64,000 nt of DNA from Bacteroidota bacterium (GTDB lineage: Bacteria > Bacteroidota > Bacteroidia > Palsa-965). How positions within the stretch are numbered: the stretch's first letter is position 1; each line of letters begins with the position of its first letter. Position numbers and translations under genes: made by a program. Below are positions 1 to 10,032 of this stretch, in pieces. Where the stretch lies: assembly GCA_016194975.1 (NCBI GenBank), contig JACQAM010000020.1, forward strand, positions 82,027 to 146,026, given 5' to 3'. The notes beneath the pieces were generated by a model. The model saw only the letters and a program-made list of their open reading frames with translations, was not told the origin of the DNA and searched no databases.

Positions 1-372
1 AAAGTAGTGATGCTGGGAAGTCTTGTTCCTTACAAAACTTCATACACTGCAGGAGAAAAACTCGATGACATACACATGACGATGCAGATGTTCAGCAACG
101 GAAGTTTATTTTCTACTTCAGATATTCTCATCAATAACCGCGTAGTGGATGCCGTGGAAGATCACACCACTTCTGCAGGAACATTTCATTGCTTCAAGAT
201 CAGCAGCATGAGTTCTGTGACCACCAAAATGGGAAACATGACTTTGCCAGGAGGAAAAGCAAATAAATCAGTAGAATGGTATTCTCCGGTTGCAGGAATG
301 GTTCGCAGTGAATCTTACAAAGACGATAAGTTGATGAGCTATACGGAACTGATCGGATTGATTAAACCCTAA
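1..372 (+). CDS. TapB-like (DUF3108-like) protein, 5' end cut by window
   Basis: The reading frame is open from the first base, so the true start lies outside the window and only about the last 123 codons are present. The visible part is a beta-rich C-terminal half. It contains the pattern 'VEWYSPVAGMVRSE', followed by a closing strand ending in 'LMSYTELIGL'. This pattern is typical of the TapB/DUF3108-like family of secreted Bacteroidota proteins, where a barrel-like fold binds an unknown ligand at the cell envelope. No signal peptide can be checked because the start is missing. A hairpin follows 17 nt after the stop, and hisS begins 63 nt downstream. The family call rests on remembered motif similarity and is moderately sure; no function is claimed. 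Confidence 0.6.
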   Translation, partial: KVVMLGSLVPYKTSYTAGEKLDDIHMTMQMFSNGSLFSTSDILINNRVVDAVEDHTTSAGTFHCFKISSMSSVTTKMGNMTLPGGKANKSVEWYSPVAGMVRSESYKDDKLMSYTELIGLIKP

Positions 373-389
373 ATTCATTTGCATTCTCA

Positions 390-416
390 TCATAGCCCAC
401 CGATTAGTGGCTATGA
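390..416 (+). terminator. Hairpin between the TapB-like gene and hisS
   Basis: Arms TCATAGCCCAC (390-400) and GTGGCTATGA (407-416) pair with one bulged C around a 6-nt loop. No T-run follows, so this may be a weak terminator or an mRNA 3'-end stabiliser rather than a classical intrinsic terminator. Confidence 0.35.
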
Positions 417-435
417 AAGGAAATGAAAAAATAAA

Positions 436-1830
436 ATGTCTTCGAAGCCATCCATCCCAAAAGGCACACGTGATTTTTCTCCCGACGAAATGGTGAGGAG
501 AAATTATATTTTCGATACAATTCGTTCCGTTTTTAAAAAGTACGGGTACCAGCAGATAGAGACGCCGGCGATGGAGAATTTGGAAACTCTATTGGGAAAA
601 TATGGTGAAGAGGGAGACAAATTAATTTTTAAAATCAGAAGTAATAAAAGTCTTCGTGACCAGATTGGAATTGAAAAGTCTGAAGTGCTTGATGAAATTT
701 ATCCACATTGGCTTCCACAAGTTTCGGATAAGGCGTTGCGATACGATCTCACCGTTCCATTCGCACGTTACGTCGTTCAACACCAGAATGAAATTTCGTT
801 TCCGTTCAAGCGTTACCAGATTCAACCAGTGTGGAGAGCCGATCGTCCGCAGAAAGGTCGGTATCGTGAATTTTACCAATGTGATGCCGATGTGATCGGA
901 AGTAATTCACTGATCAATGAAGTGGAGTTGGTGCAGATGATCGATGAAGTGTTTTCTGTTTTCAAAGTTCCGGTGACAATAAAAATCAACAACAGAAAAA
1001 TCCTCGCGGGAATTGCAGAAGTCATTGGAGAAAAAGAAAAGATTGTGGATATCACCGTTGCCATTGACAAGTACGATAAAATTGGTGAGGACGGAGTAAG
1101 GAAGGAGTTGAACGAAAAGGGAATCGGAACAGATTCAATAAACAAACTAATTTCTTTTCTCAATAGTCTTTGGGCAGTGCCTGACGGAGAAGATAGAATT
1201 GATGTACTGAAGAGATACTTCCCTAATAATGATGTTGCATTAAAGGGAATTGAGGAAGTGAATTTTGTTTTTGAAAATGCTATACAATTAGGATTGTCAA
1301 ACTCTAAAATTGAAATTGATATTTCTTTGGCTCGCGGACTGAATTACTACACCGGCGCCATCTTCGAAGTAAAAGCAAATGCCGGAACACTTACTTCTTC
1401 CATCTGCGGTGGCGGCCGCTACGATGATCTCACCGGAATTTTCGGTCTGCCGAATGTTTCCGGAGTTGGAATTTCATTCGGCATTGACAGGATCTTTGAT
1501 GTGTTGAATGAAGTTGGTTATCCTGTGGATATGAGCGCTGTGGGAACACGTTTGATGTTCATCAACAAAGGCGGAAAGAGCGAAACGATTTCTCTGCAAT
1601 TGCTCAAACAGATCCGCGAAAAAAATATTGCCGCTGAAATTTATCCCGACAATGTGAAATGGGAAAAGCAGGCGAAATATGTGGAAGCGAAAAAAATTCC
1701 ATTCACTGCAACAGTTGATGAAAATACTTTTGAACATGATCAGAAGATCGCATTGAAATTCCAGGAGAATGGAAAATGGAATGCGTTGAGTTTGACAATA
1801 GATGAATTGATAAAAAGAATCTCCACGTAA
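436..1830 (+). CDS. hisS: Histidine--tRNA ligase
   Basis: Class II aminoacyl-tRNA synthetase that charges tRNA-His with histidine in the cytoplasm. The N-terminus 'KGTRDFSPDEM' is the usual HisRS opening. Motif 2 is visible as RADRPQKGRYREF (residues 134-146). The histidine-binding segment 'ARGLNYYTG' lies near residue 299 and motif 3 'GGGRYDDL' near 325-332. The C-terminal anticodon-binding domain covers roughly residues 370-464. The length of 464 residues is slightly above the E. coli enzyme (424), as is common in Bacteroidota. The start ATG follows an AAAATAAA leader with no strong Shine-Dalgarno sequence. hutH follows 66 nt downstream on the same strand; the link through histidine may be coincidental. 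Confidence 0.97.
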   Translation: MSSKPSIPKGTRDFSPDEMVRRNYIFDTIRSVFKKYGYQQIETPAMENLETLLGKYGEEGDKLIFKIRSNKSLRDQIGIEKSEVLDEIYPHWLPQVSDKALRYDLTVPFARYVVQHQNEISFPFKRYQIQPVWRADRPQKGRYREFYQCDADVIGSNSLINEVELVQMIDEVFSVFKVPVTIKINNRKILAGIAEVIGEKEKIVDITVAIDKYDKIGEDGVRKELNEKGIGTDSINKLISFLNSLWAVPDGEDRIDVLKRYFPNNDVALKGIEEVNFVFENAIQLGLSNSKIEIDISLARGLNYYTGAIFEVKANAGTLTSSICGGGRYDDLTGIFGLPNVSGVGISFGIDRIFDVLNEVGYPVDMSAVGTRLMFINKGGKSETISLQLLKQIREKNIAAEIYPDNVKWEKQAKYVEAKKIPFTATVDENTFEHDQKIALKFQENGKWNALSLTIDELIKRIST

Positions 1831-1844
1831 ACTCGGCGCCGGAG

Positions 1845-1871
1845 TTCGCCCTGAGCTTGTCGAAGGGCGCC
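1845..1871. repeat. Short palindromic intergenic repeat (TTCGACAAGCTCAGGGCGAA type)
   Basis: The minus strand of 1845-1864 reads TTCGACAAGCTCAGGGCGAA. Arms CGCCCT (1847-1852) and AGGGCG (1864-1869) are inverted around an 11-nt loop, and GGCGCC occurs on both sides (1835-1840, 1866-1871). I remember this word as a widespread small palindromic repeat in many bacterial genomes; only one copy is present here. It fills most of the hisS-hutH gap and could act as a transcription attenuator. Confidence 0.55.
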
Positions 1872-1896
1872 TTAGCGGTAAAAACATATCTCTCGT

Positions 1897-3411
1897 ATGA
1901 ACTACGAACTCTGTCCTACTAAACCTCTCTCTCTCGAAATAATTTCGAAGTTGCTTCGTGAATTGCCCGAACTCAAACTTTCTGCCGAAGCGGAACGCCG
2001 CGTAAAATTTTCACACGATCGCTTGCATAAAATAATCGCCGATGCAAAACATCCGATCTACGGCATCAATACCGGTTTCGGCGATCTGAAGAATGAAAAA
2101 ATTTCCAACGAACAACTTTCGCAACTCCAGGCAAATCTCGTGATGTCGCACGCGTGCGGTACCGGCGACAGGGTTCCTGTTGAAATCGTACGATTGATGC
2201 TCCTCCTCAAAATACAGGGACTCATTCACGGAAATTCCGGTGTGCAATTGGAAACCGTGCAGATGATGGTTGTGTTCTGGAACAACCGCATTTTTCCTGT
2301 CGTGTATGAGAACGGTTCACTCGGCGCTTCCGGCGATCTCGCTCCATTGGCACATCTTGCTCTTCCGTTCATTGGCAAAGGAGAAGTGAATGAACTCGGC
2401 ACTATTCGCCCGGCAGCAGAAGTTCTCGCGGAAAAAAAAATAAAACCACTTACGCTCGAGGTGAAAGAAGGACTCGCGATCCTCAACGGAACTCAATTCA
2501 TGAGCGCGTGGGGCGTGTGGATTTTGTTGCGCTCAAAAAATATTCTCGAAGCGGCGGATGCGATCGGCGCACTTTCGCTTGAAGGATACGACGGACTCCG
2601 TGAGCCATTCGATCCGCGCCTTCATGACATTCGTCCGCACCCGGGACAAATTCATTCTGCTTCTCGTATTCTTCAACTCATTGAGAAAAGTGAGATCGCA
2701 AATAAACCGAAGGAGAAAAAAGCAGATGTGCAGGATCCGTATTCTTTCCGTTGCATGCCGCAGGTGCATGGTGCTTCGCGCGATGCGTTCGCCTATGCGG
2801 AACGTGTTTTTATCACTGAAATAAATTCTGTCACTGATAATCCCACTTTATTTCCGCAGCATGATGAAATTCTTTCGGGAGGAAATTTTCACGGGCAACC
2901 TTTGGCGCTTGCACTCGATTTTCTCGCGATCGCCATTGCTGAAATAGGAAGTATTTCGGAGCGAAGAACATATTTACTGATCTCCGGCAAACGCGGACTT
3001 CCGCCAATGCTTGTATCGAAAGCCGGATTGAATTCCGGTTTGATGATCCCTCAGTACACGGCCGCTTCCATTGTCAGCCAGAATAAACAATTGTGCACGC
3101 CGGCTTCAGTCGATAGTATTGTTTCTTCGAACGGGCAGGAAGATCATGTGAGCATGGGCGCGAATGCAGCCACCAAGTGCGGGCGCGTTGTGCGTAACAC
3201 GGAGCGCGTACTCGCGATCGAGCTCATGACGGCCGCGCAGGCGCTCGACATGCGCGTGAAGGAAGAAGGATTAAAAACTTCTCCGCAAATGAAAAAGCTG
3301 CATTCGCATTTCCGGAAATCTGTTGCTTATCTCGACACCGACCGTGAATTGTACACCGATATTTCTTCTGCAGAAAAGTTCATTCACGATTTTGATTTTT
3401 CTTCTTTGTAA
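1897..3411 (+). CDS. hutH: Histidine ammonia-lyase
   Basis: Deaminates L-histidine to urocanate, the first step of the Hut degradation pathway, in the cytoplasm. The sequence carries the Ala-Ser-Gly triad (A144-S145-G146, in 'GASGDLAPLAHL') that cyclises into the electrophilic MIO cofactor. It also has 'GINTGFGDL' with the catalytic Tyr region near residue 54, and the family motifs 'NPTLF', 'SGGNFHGQP' and 'QEDHVSMG'. The length of 504 residues matches the family. The ATG start is 66 nt after hisS. The stop overlaps the next gene's start (TAATG), suggesting translational coupling. hutU, hutI and formimidoyl-transfer genes are not in the window, so the rest of the pathway must be elsewhere. 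Confidence 0.95.
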   Translation: MNYELCPTKPLSLEIISKLLRELPELKLSAEAERRVKFSHDRLHKIIADAKHPIYGINTGFGDLKNEKISNEQLSQLQANLVMSHACGTGDRVPVEIVRLMLLLKIQGLIHGNSGVQLETVQMMVVFWNNRIFPVVYENGSLGASGDLAPLAHLALPFIGKGEVNELGTIRPAAEVLAEKKIKPLTLEVKEGLAILNGTQFMSAWGVWILLRSKNILEAADAIGALSLEGYDGLREPFDPRLHDIRPHPGQIHSASRILQLIEKSEIANKPKEKKADVQDPYSFRCMPQVHGASRDAFAYAERVFITEINSVTDNPTLFPQHDEILSGGNFHGQPLALALDFLAIAIAEIGSISERRTYLLISGKRGLPPMLVSKAGLNSGLMIPQYTAASIVSQNKQLCTPASVDSIVSSNGQEDHVSMGANAATKCGRVVRNTERVLAIELMTAAQALDMRVKEEGLKTSPQMKKLHSHFRKSVAYLDTDRELYTDISSAEKFIHDFDFSSL

Positions 3412-3983
3412 TGCGGGTTCCATTTCTCATTTTTTTCTTTTTTCTTTTTTCTGTCGCCGATGCCTGCGATTGTGATGCTGTAAAAGTTTCTGATGCATCG
3501 GTTTCGCAATACGATGTGATCTTCGTTGGGAAAGTGGTGGCTGTTTCGGGATGTGATAAAAGTTCGAAAGCGAAATTTCTTATTGAAAAACTTTTTCACG
3601 GTAAAAGTTACGAGAGCACAGAAATTGAATTCGATTGCACAAGCGATTGCCAGATGAGTTTTACTCCCGGCGAGGAATGGATCATTTACGCCGATTACAA
3701 GTCGTATGGCAAACCCGAGGTGAAATTCTGCGGGCTGAGCCGCAGGAAATTTGAAAATGAAAAAGACGATTATGTGAGCGCTTCTCACGGAATGAATTTC
3801 ATAGATGAACTTTCTTTTCTGGAAAAAAAATTCGGCGTGCAGAAATTCAACGTGATGAATGTACAGGACCAGCAGCATCATGAATTGCTTCATCCTTCGT
3901 ACACGCAACAATTCTGGCTGCTCCTGATCAGCATTGCAAGTATCGGACTCTTTTATTTTATCGTGAAAAAAGTTCTGAAGTGA
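3411..3983 (+). CDS. Secreted TIMP/NTR-like protein with C-terminal membrane anchor
   Basis: A 190-residue protein starting inside the hutH stop (TAATG), so probably co-translated. Residues 1-18 form a signal peptide. The predicted mature protein begins near 'CDCDAV', a Cys-x-Cys pair near the N-terminus as in tissue-inhibitor-of-metalloproteinase and netrin (NTR) modules. The body has the strand pattern 'FVGKVVAV', 'KFLIEKLFHGK', 'CQMSFTPGEEWIIYA' expected of that fold, with further cysteines able to form disulfides. Residues about 168-186 are a hydrophobic helix followed by 'KKVLK', giving a C-terminal anchor. The NTR-fold assignment is by eye. The target, and whether it inhibits a protease, are unknown. 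The coupling to hutH looks positional rather than functional. Confidence 0.55.
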   Translation: MRVPFLIFFFFLFSVADACDCDAVKVSDASVSQYDVIFVGKVVAVSGCDKSSKAKFLIEKLFHGKSYESTEIEFDCTSDCQMSFTPGEEWIIYADYKSYGKPEVKFCGLSRRKFENEKDDYVSASHGMNFIDELSFLEKKFGVQKFNVMNVQDQQHHELLHPSYTQQFWLLLISIASIGLFYFIVKKVLK

Positions 3984-4046
3984 TTACTCCGAACCCCACT
4001 CTGCGAACTCCCAACTTCTCCGTATCTTTAAGACAGCACCTCGTGT

Positions 4047-7000
4047 ATGTTTTTTCCTCGACTCACTGACCGCAATTTCCGTCGCCTCCTGTTGTTGCAG
4101 GTGTTTTTGTTTTTTTCGGTTTTTGTTTTTTCACAACAATATAATTTTCTCAACTATTCTGTCCGCGATGGATTGCCACAGTCGAAAGTGCTTTGCGAAT
4201 TCCAGGATCATGATGGTTACCTGTGGATAGGAACGGAAGCAGGAGTCTCGCGATTCGACGGAACCGAATTCGATAATTATTCCGATGAGAATGGTTTTCC
4301 GGGAAATGAAGTCACTGCCATTGCTGAAAATGAATCGGGTGTGCTGCTTGCTACCGATAGCGGTGTTGTTGTTTTTTCAGAAGGGAAATTCATTCTTTAT
4401 AAATCATTCAAAGCTGGTTTTCATTCTGTAAAATGTTTTTTCAGCGGGATCAATAATGAAACTTTACTCGGAACAGATGCAGGGATATTTTCTTTTTCTC
4501 ATGGCAAATACCAGAAAATAAAAACTTCAACGCCGGTCGATGCGCTTCCCGTTGAATGCGGCCTTGCGGATGCCCGCGGCAATCTATGGGTAGGAACAAG
4601 CGCCAATGGACTTTTTTGTTTTCACGAACAGAATTTCATGTACACGAATTTCTCGTTCACCGACCAGGAAAAAATTGATTACGCGCACGTACGCGGGATC
4701 GTGGAGACGGAGAATAATGTGATCTGGATCGCAACTGCGGGCGAGGGATTATTTTCTTATGATGGAAATATTCTCACCCCGTTATTACTTCCCGAAAAAG
4801 CGAAGACAGATTATTTTACCTGCGTGCATAAAGATATGTTCGGCGATATCTGGCTGGGAACAGCGGGAAAAGGAGTCATTCACTACACGCGTTCTGCTTT
4901 CAAAATTTATGACCGGCAGAACGGGCTCGGCGATGATGAGATCACCTGCATCACTTCCGACCGGCAGGGAAATACGTGGTTCGGAACAGAAACAGAAGGA
5001 CTGATATTTTTTTACGGGAATCAATTCACGACGGTGAATGTGAAAGAAGGTTTGCCGGATAATGATGTGCACGGAATTGTGCAGGACAACGAAAGCAATA
5101 TGTGGTTTGCAACTTCTGGCGGACTTGCGATGTACGACGGATTGGATGTGACGAAGTATGATGAGCAGAATGGATTGTTCCGCAATGTGAGAGCAGTGAC
5201 CAACGACGGAAATATTATTTTCTGCGGAAGTGAAGATGGGAATGTGGGCGTTGTGCAGAATAGAAAATGCGCTGTATTTCATTCACCCCCGGGAATAAAT
5301 ACAGGAGAGATCATCAGTATGCTTTACACCAGCGATGGATCGGTTTGGATCGGTACCGCTGAGAACGGGTTGTTCCGTTTTTCTTTTACGAAAAATAATA
5401 GTGGAATTATTTCCGATGGAAAATTCGAGAATGTAAGCACTGGAAATACTTTGCTGCACAACACGATCTGGAACATTTATGAATCAGATGACGGAATGAT
5501 CTGGCTCGGAACTTCGAAAGGATTATTTGAATTGATGAATGGAAATGCTGTGCGCCCGGAAATGACCGGAAAAAAACAGCCACCGTTTCTCCCGGTTTAT
5601 TCCGTGAATGGCGATAACAGCTTTATTTATTTCAGCACGCTGCGCAATGGGGTCTGGCGCTACAACCGCAAAACGCATTTTTACCAGTCGCTCGATAAAA
5701 AAATTGAAGGAATAGGAAGCGATTTTATCCGCGCCATTTCACCAGTGGAATCGAACTCGATGTACGTGACGCACTCGATGGGAATGGATCGCATCACGTT
5801 CACCCCCGATTCACAATTCATCCGCCACTTCTGGTACAAAGATGGAATTGGAACCGATAATTTTTCTGCCGGAGTGATTTTTCATTCGAAAGACGGACGC
5901 GTGTGGATGGGTTCATCAGATGGCGTTATCATTTACACACCATCGGGAGAGCGTGCGCGTGCGAATCCTCCGCAGGTGGAAATAAAAGAAGTGTTGCTCT
6001 TCAATCATGAAACAGACTGGAGCAAATTCACCGACAGCATTCTTCCGGGAGGAATTCCTTTCGATCCTGTTCTTTCGTATGAGCAAAACCAGGTCACATT
6101 TAAATTGGCGGGAATACAGTTCGGTGCGGGTGTGAATATCCGTTTCCAGTACAAACTCGAACCGATAGAGCAGAACTGGATCACGCTCGAGCAGGGAAAT
6201 ATTATTTCTTTCACCAATCTTCCGCCTGGAAATTATCATTTGTTTGTGAAGGCCGGCAACAGCAATAACACGTGGAGCAACCCGTATGTTTTTTCTTTTT
6301 CTATTTCACCGCCTTTCTACGCCACCATCTGGTTCTATCTTTCTGTACTCGGATTTTTATGCACCGTTGGAATATTACTCGTGTTTCTCTATCGGCGGTT
6401 CCGTGTCGATTTCATCCGGCGCCACCGTTCATTCAGCGATTACCAGCTGAACACGGCGAGAATGGTTTTGTTGTTTTCTGGATTGATCTATCCTGTTTCA
6501 TTGATCCTCTGCGGACTTTTCCGTCCCGATATCAATTTCAGTATTTCTACAGGAAGCATTGTCTCGGTGGTGTTGATCGCATTTTTCGCTTCTACTTTTT
6601 ATGTTCCTGTTGTTCGCAAACTTCCTTCACTTTTTTCGCAGGTGGCGTATGGATTGCTCATCGCTGATGTTTTGTACATCAATCATCTCAATCAGCTTGA
6701 TCCCGTTACGGTGATCATTCTTGCCGTTGCACTTGGTGGAGGAGGAGTAGTGTTCGATAATGTAAGATCTGTTTCTGTTTTTTCCGGAATGCTTTTATTT
6801 TCTGTTGCACTGCTAATGGCGGGTTCACCGGGAGATGCACTTTTCAATCGCTGGTTATTATTGCTGGGTGTGGTGGTCAGCATTGTCATCATGTACATCA
6901 GTGTTCTTTCGCGGCTCAATCTTTTCAATCGCCTGATCTTTGCAGACACCGCGATCAACAATTCAAAAAGTCTCGTGATCGCGGCTGAGGAATCGGGAAA

Positions 7001-9305
7001 AATAATTTTTGTAAGCCGCAGCATTCGTTCCATTCTCGGTTACACCGAAAGTGAAGTGATGGGGGATAACTGGTGGAAAGTGCGTACCGATGATCCGGAA
7101 GAAAATGAGCGGATGAAAAAAATTATTATTTCGCAGGAAGGAAATGTTCCGGTTTATGTTGCTGCACTCAAGGCAAAGAATGGAACAGTCCGCTGGATCC
7201 AATGGTCCGACACCGTTTTGGAGAATGGAATAAAAGTCGGGATCGGCGTTGATGTTACAGACCGAAAAGAAATCGAAGAACGTTATCGCCACATCGTAGA
7301 GTCCGCTACCGATATTATTTTCACTGCCGATTATCGCGGGCGATTCACATTTGTAAATGATGTGGCGAGTAAGATCACCGGTTATAGTTCAGAAGATCTT
7401 CTTGGAAAACATTTCACGCATGTGGTTCGCCCCGATTACATTGATGAAGTGCGGAATTTTTATGCCAATCAATTCCGGAAAAAAACACTGAGTTCTTATC
7501 TTGAGTTCCCGGGAATTACGCGCGATGGAAAAGTGGTTTGGATCGGGCAAACGGTGCGCATTCTTTTTGATGAAGCAAGGCCGGCGGTCATCAGCGGATT
7601 TCAGGCGATAGCGCGCGACATCACGGAGAAAAAAAGATACGAGCAGGAACTTGAAAAATTATCGCTCGTTGCGAGTGAAACGATCAATGGAGTTCTTATT
7701 TGTGATCCCGATGGTTTGATCGAGTGGGTGAATGAAGGATTCACACGCATTACCGGTTACCAGTTGAATGAAGTGAAAGGAAAAATGCCGGGCGATGTAC
7801 TCGCGGGCCATCGCACGGATCGGCTCGCGATCACCATGGTGCGCGAGCAGGCGAAACTTGCCGAAGGATTCAACAAAGAATTTCTCGTTTATCACAAGAA
7901 TGGAAATGAAATATGGCTCGCAGTTTCCAATACGCCCATCGTGGATGAGCACGGGCGTGTACTCAACCAGATCGAAATTTTCAACGACATCACGGAGAAG
8001 AAGCGTTACGAAATTGAACTGGCGCGTTACTCACGCAAATTAGAAACGCTGAATATGGCGAAAGAGCAGTTGCTGAATTCGCATTCGCTGGAATCCATTG
8101 CAGAAAATGTGCTGGGCAGTCTTGCTGAAAGAATAAATTATCTGCGAAGAACTTCCATCGCACTGTTTGATGAAAGCGCACAACTCATCGATCTTGTTTT
8201 TGTGATCCGCGACGGTGACCGCAAGCCGGGGAAAATGATTTTGCCACTCGAGAGTTTCCGCAATATGGAAATGCTTCGTGCGAATCAACATTATCTCGTG
8301 AATGATCTTGATGTAGAAACGGATCATTCCATTTCCGATCTTGAAAATCTCGATGCGGGTGTGCGTTCTTATCTTGTTACGCCATTGTACGCGCAGGGAC
8401 AATTGCTCGGCACGGTGAATATCGGTTCATCAGTTGCATACGCAATTTCTGAAGATGATATTGAAATGATCCGCGAAGTGGCCGATGCGATGGCAGGTGC
8501 ACTTTTGCAATTGAGATATCTCGGCATCATCGAACAGAAGAATAAAGATATTTCGGCGAGTATTCTTTATGCAAGAAGAATTCAGGATGCGATCCTTCCT
8601 CCCGAAGAAATGCTGCGCGACCAGATCGGTGATCTTTTTGTTCTTTTCAAACCGAAAGATATCCTGAGCGGAGATTTTTATTGGGGAGAACAAAAAGGAA
8701 AACATACTTTTCTCGCTGTTGTCGATTCCACAGGTCACGGAGTTCCGGGCGCGTTGCTTTCACTCATGGGACAGAATTTATTGAACCAGGCCGTGCACGA
8801 ACGCCATTTCACTCGTCCCGCCGCTATTCTCGATTATCTTAATGCAGGAATTCAGCACACATTGAATCAATATAAAAAAGTGGGCGAGTTGCGCGATGGA
8901 ATGGATATTTCTCTTTGTGTTTTTGAAAACGAAACAAAGAAAATGCAATTTGCCGGAGCAGTGAACCCGATGTACATCATCCGCGACGGAATGCTTATCC
9001 AGTCGAGAGGAAATCGTTTTTCAATTGGAAGTTATTTCGATAATAAGATGCGGCCATTCACGAACCAGGAAACTGACTTGCAGAGCGGAGATATTATTTA
9101 TCTTTTCACAGATGGATTTTCCGACCAGTTCGGCGGTGAGGAAGAAAGAAAATTCTCACTGAAACGTTTGCGCGAAACTTTACTGAGCATTCACACAGAA
9201 GAAATGTCGGTGCAGAAAAGAATGCTGGATGAACTGATGAAATCGTGGATGGGCGATAATATTCAAACAGATGATGTGTGCGTGATAGGAATCCGAATTA
9301 AATGA
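4047..9305 (+). CDS. Propeller-Y_Y_Y-membrane-PAS-PAS-PAS-GAF-SpoIIE sensor phosphatase
   Basis: A 1752-residue signalling protein. A signal/anchor (1-30) is followed by two-component-regulator propeller repeats (about 35-640, recurring 'DxxGxxWxGT' patterns such as 'DHDGYLWIGTEAGVSRFDG'). A Y_Y_Y-type immunoglobulin-like domain covers about 665-750, a transmembrane helix about 757-785 and several more helices about 800-960. Cytoplasmic domains follow: PAS (970-1075), PAS (1078-1195), PAS (1200-1320), GAF (1340-1490), then the linker 'SILYARRIQDAILPP' and a SpoIIE/PP2C domain (1510-1752). Metal-binding aspartates are visible at D1543 (SGDFYW), D1560 (DSTGHGVPGA) and D1742/D1743. It probably senses an external ligand and dephosphorylates an anti-sigma antagonist. 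No histidine kinase domain is present. TATCTTTA at 4023-4030 is a possible -7 promoter box. Confidence 0.9.
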   Translation: MFFPRLTDRNFRRLLLLQVFLFFSVFVFSQQYNFLNYSVRDGLPQSKVLCEFQDHDGYLWIGTEAGVSRFDGTEFDNYSDENGFPGNEVTAIAENESGVLLATDSGVVVFSEGKFILYKSFKAGFHSVKCFFSGINNETLLGTDAGIFSFSHGKYQKIKTSTPVDALPVECGLADARGNLWVGTSANGLFCFHEQNFMYTNFSFTDQEKIDYAHVRGIVETENNVIWIATAGEGLFSYDGNILTPLLLPEKAKTDYFTCVHKDMFGDIWLGTAGKGVIHYTRSAFKIYDRQNGLGDDEITCITSDRQGNTWFGTETEGLIFFYGNQFTTVNVKEGLPDNDVHGIVQDNESNMWFATSGGLAMYDGLDVTKYDEQNGLFRNVRAVTNDGNIIFCGSEDGNVGVVQNRKCAVFHSPPGINTGEIISMLYTSDGSVWIGTAENGLFRFSFTKNNSGIISDGKFENVSTGNTLLHNTIWNIYESDDGMIWLGTSKGLFELMNGNAVRPEMTGKKQPPFLPVYSVNGDNSFIYFSTLRNGVWRYNRKTHFYQSLDKKIEGIGSDFIRAISPVESNSMYVTHSMGMDRITFTPDSQFIRHFWYKDGIGTDNFSAGVIFHSKDGRVWMGSSDGVIIYTPSGERARANPPQVEIKEVLLFNHETDWSKFTDSILPGGIPFDPVLSYEQNQVTFKLAGIQFGAGVNIRFQYKLEPIEQNWITLEQGNIISFTNLPPGNYHLFVKAGNSNNTWSNPYVFSFSISPPFYATIWFYLSVLGFLCTVGILLVFLYRRFRVDFIRRHRSFSDYQLNTARMVLLFSGLIYPVSLILCGLFRPDINFSISTGSIVSVVLIAFFASTFYVPVVRKLPSLFSQVAYGLLIADVLYINHLNQLDPVTVIILAVALGGGGVVFDNVRSVSVFSGMLLFSVALLMAGSPGDALFNRWLLLLGVVVSIVIMYISVLSRLNLFNRLIFADTAINNSKSLVIAAEESGKIIFVSRSIRSILGYTESEVMGDNWWKVRTDDPEENERMKKIIISQEGNVPVYVAALKAKNGTVRWIQWSDTVLENGIKVGIGVDVTDRKEIEERYRHIVESATDIIFTADYRGRFTFVNDVASKITGYSSEDLLGKHFTHVVRPDYIDEVRNFYANQFRKKTLSSYLEFPGITRDGKVVWIGQTVRILFDEARPAVISGFQAIARDITEKKRYEQELEKLSLVASETINGVLICDPDGLIEWVNEGFTRITGYQLNEVKGKMPGDVLAGHRTDRLAITMVREQAKLAEGFNKEFLVYHKNGNEIWLAVSNTPIVDEHGRVLNQIEIFNDITEKKRYEIELARYSRKLETLNMAKEQLLNSHSLESIAENVLGSLAERINYLRRTSIALFDESAQLIDLVFVIRDGDRKPGKMILPLESFRNMEMLRANQHYLVNDLDVETDHSISDLENLDAGVRSYLVTPLYAQGQLLGTVNIGSSVAYAISEDDIEMIREVADAMAGALLQLRYLGIIEQKNKDISASILYARRIQDAILPPEEMLRDQIGDLFVLFKPKDILSGDFYWGEQKGKHTFLAVVDSTGHGVPGALLSLMGQNLLNQAVHERHFTRPAAILDYLNAGIQHTLNQYKKVGELRDGMDISLCVFENETKKMQFAGAVNPMYIIRDGMLIQSRGNRFSIGSYFDNKMRPFTNQETDLQSGDIIYLFTDGFSDQFGGEEERKFSLKRLRETLLSIHTEEMSVQKRMLDELMKSWMGDNIQTDDVCVIGIRIK

Positions 9306-9345
9306 AGTAAAAATTATAAATCCAGATTGTCCTATATAAATCATT

Positions 9346-10032
9346 ATGCAGTTCACGGATCAGATTCTTTTCGAGGACAATCATCTTCTCGCTATAAATA
9401 AAAAACCATCGGAGATCGTGCAGGCCGATAAAACGGGTGATGCGCCAATGGGCGATGCGATCAAAGAATACCTGAAGAAAAAATACGATAAGCCGGGAGA
9501 AGTTTTTCTCGGCGTCATTCATCGCCTTGACCGGCCTGTGAGCGGTGTGGTTTTATTTGCAAAGACGAGCAAAGCATTAGCAAGAATGAATGAAATGTTC
9601 CGTACGCGCGAAGTGAAGAAAGTTTACTGGGCAGTTGTTTCATCGCCTCCGCCGAAGAATGAAGATCACCTGGTACACTGGCTGAAGAAGAATGAAAAAA
9701 TGAATAAATCTTTCGCATCGCTTCACGAAGTAAAAAATTCCCTGAAATGCGAACTCGATTACAAATTGCTCGCTAAGTCAGATAAATATTTTTTACTCGA
9801 GATCGATCCGCATACGGGCCGCCATCACCAGATACGCGTGCAGCTCGCAACGATCGGCTGCATCATCAAAGGCGATCTGAAATACGGGGCAAGAAGATCT
9901 AATCCCGATGCATCCATTCATCTTCACGCAGGAAAATTAGAATTTATTCACCCGGTGAAAAAAGAAAGTGTAAAAATAATTGCGCCGCCGCCGGATGAAT
10001 CGCTGTGGAATTTTTTTAGTGGGAAGGGCTGA
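9346..10032 (+). CDS. RluA-family pseudouridine synthase
   Basis: Isomerises uridine to pseudouridine in rRNA or tRNA. The catalytic aspartate is D62 in 'HRLDRPVSGVVLFAKT'. 'KVYWAVV' and 'GRHHQIRVQLA' are the other family blocks. The length of 228 residues is that of the short RluA class without an N-terminal S4 domain. The target base cannot be told from sequence. It stands alone: 40 nt after the sensor phosphatase and 116 nt before the next gene. Confidence 0.92.
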   Translation: MQFTDQILFEDNHLLAINKKPSEIVQADKTGDAPMGDAIKEYLKKKYDKPGEVFLGVIHRLDRPVSGVVLFAKTSKALARMNEMFRTREVKKVYWAVVSSPPPKNEDHLVHWLKKNEKMNKSFASLHEVKNSLKCELDYKLLAKSDKYFLLEIDPHTGRHHQIRVQLATIGCIIKGDLKYGARRSNPDASIHLHAGKLEFIHPVKKESVKIIAPPPDESLWNFFSGKG

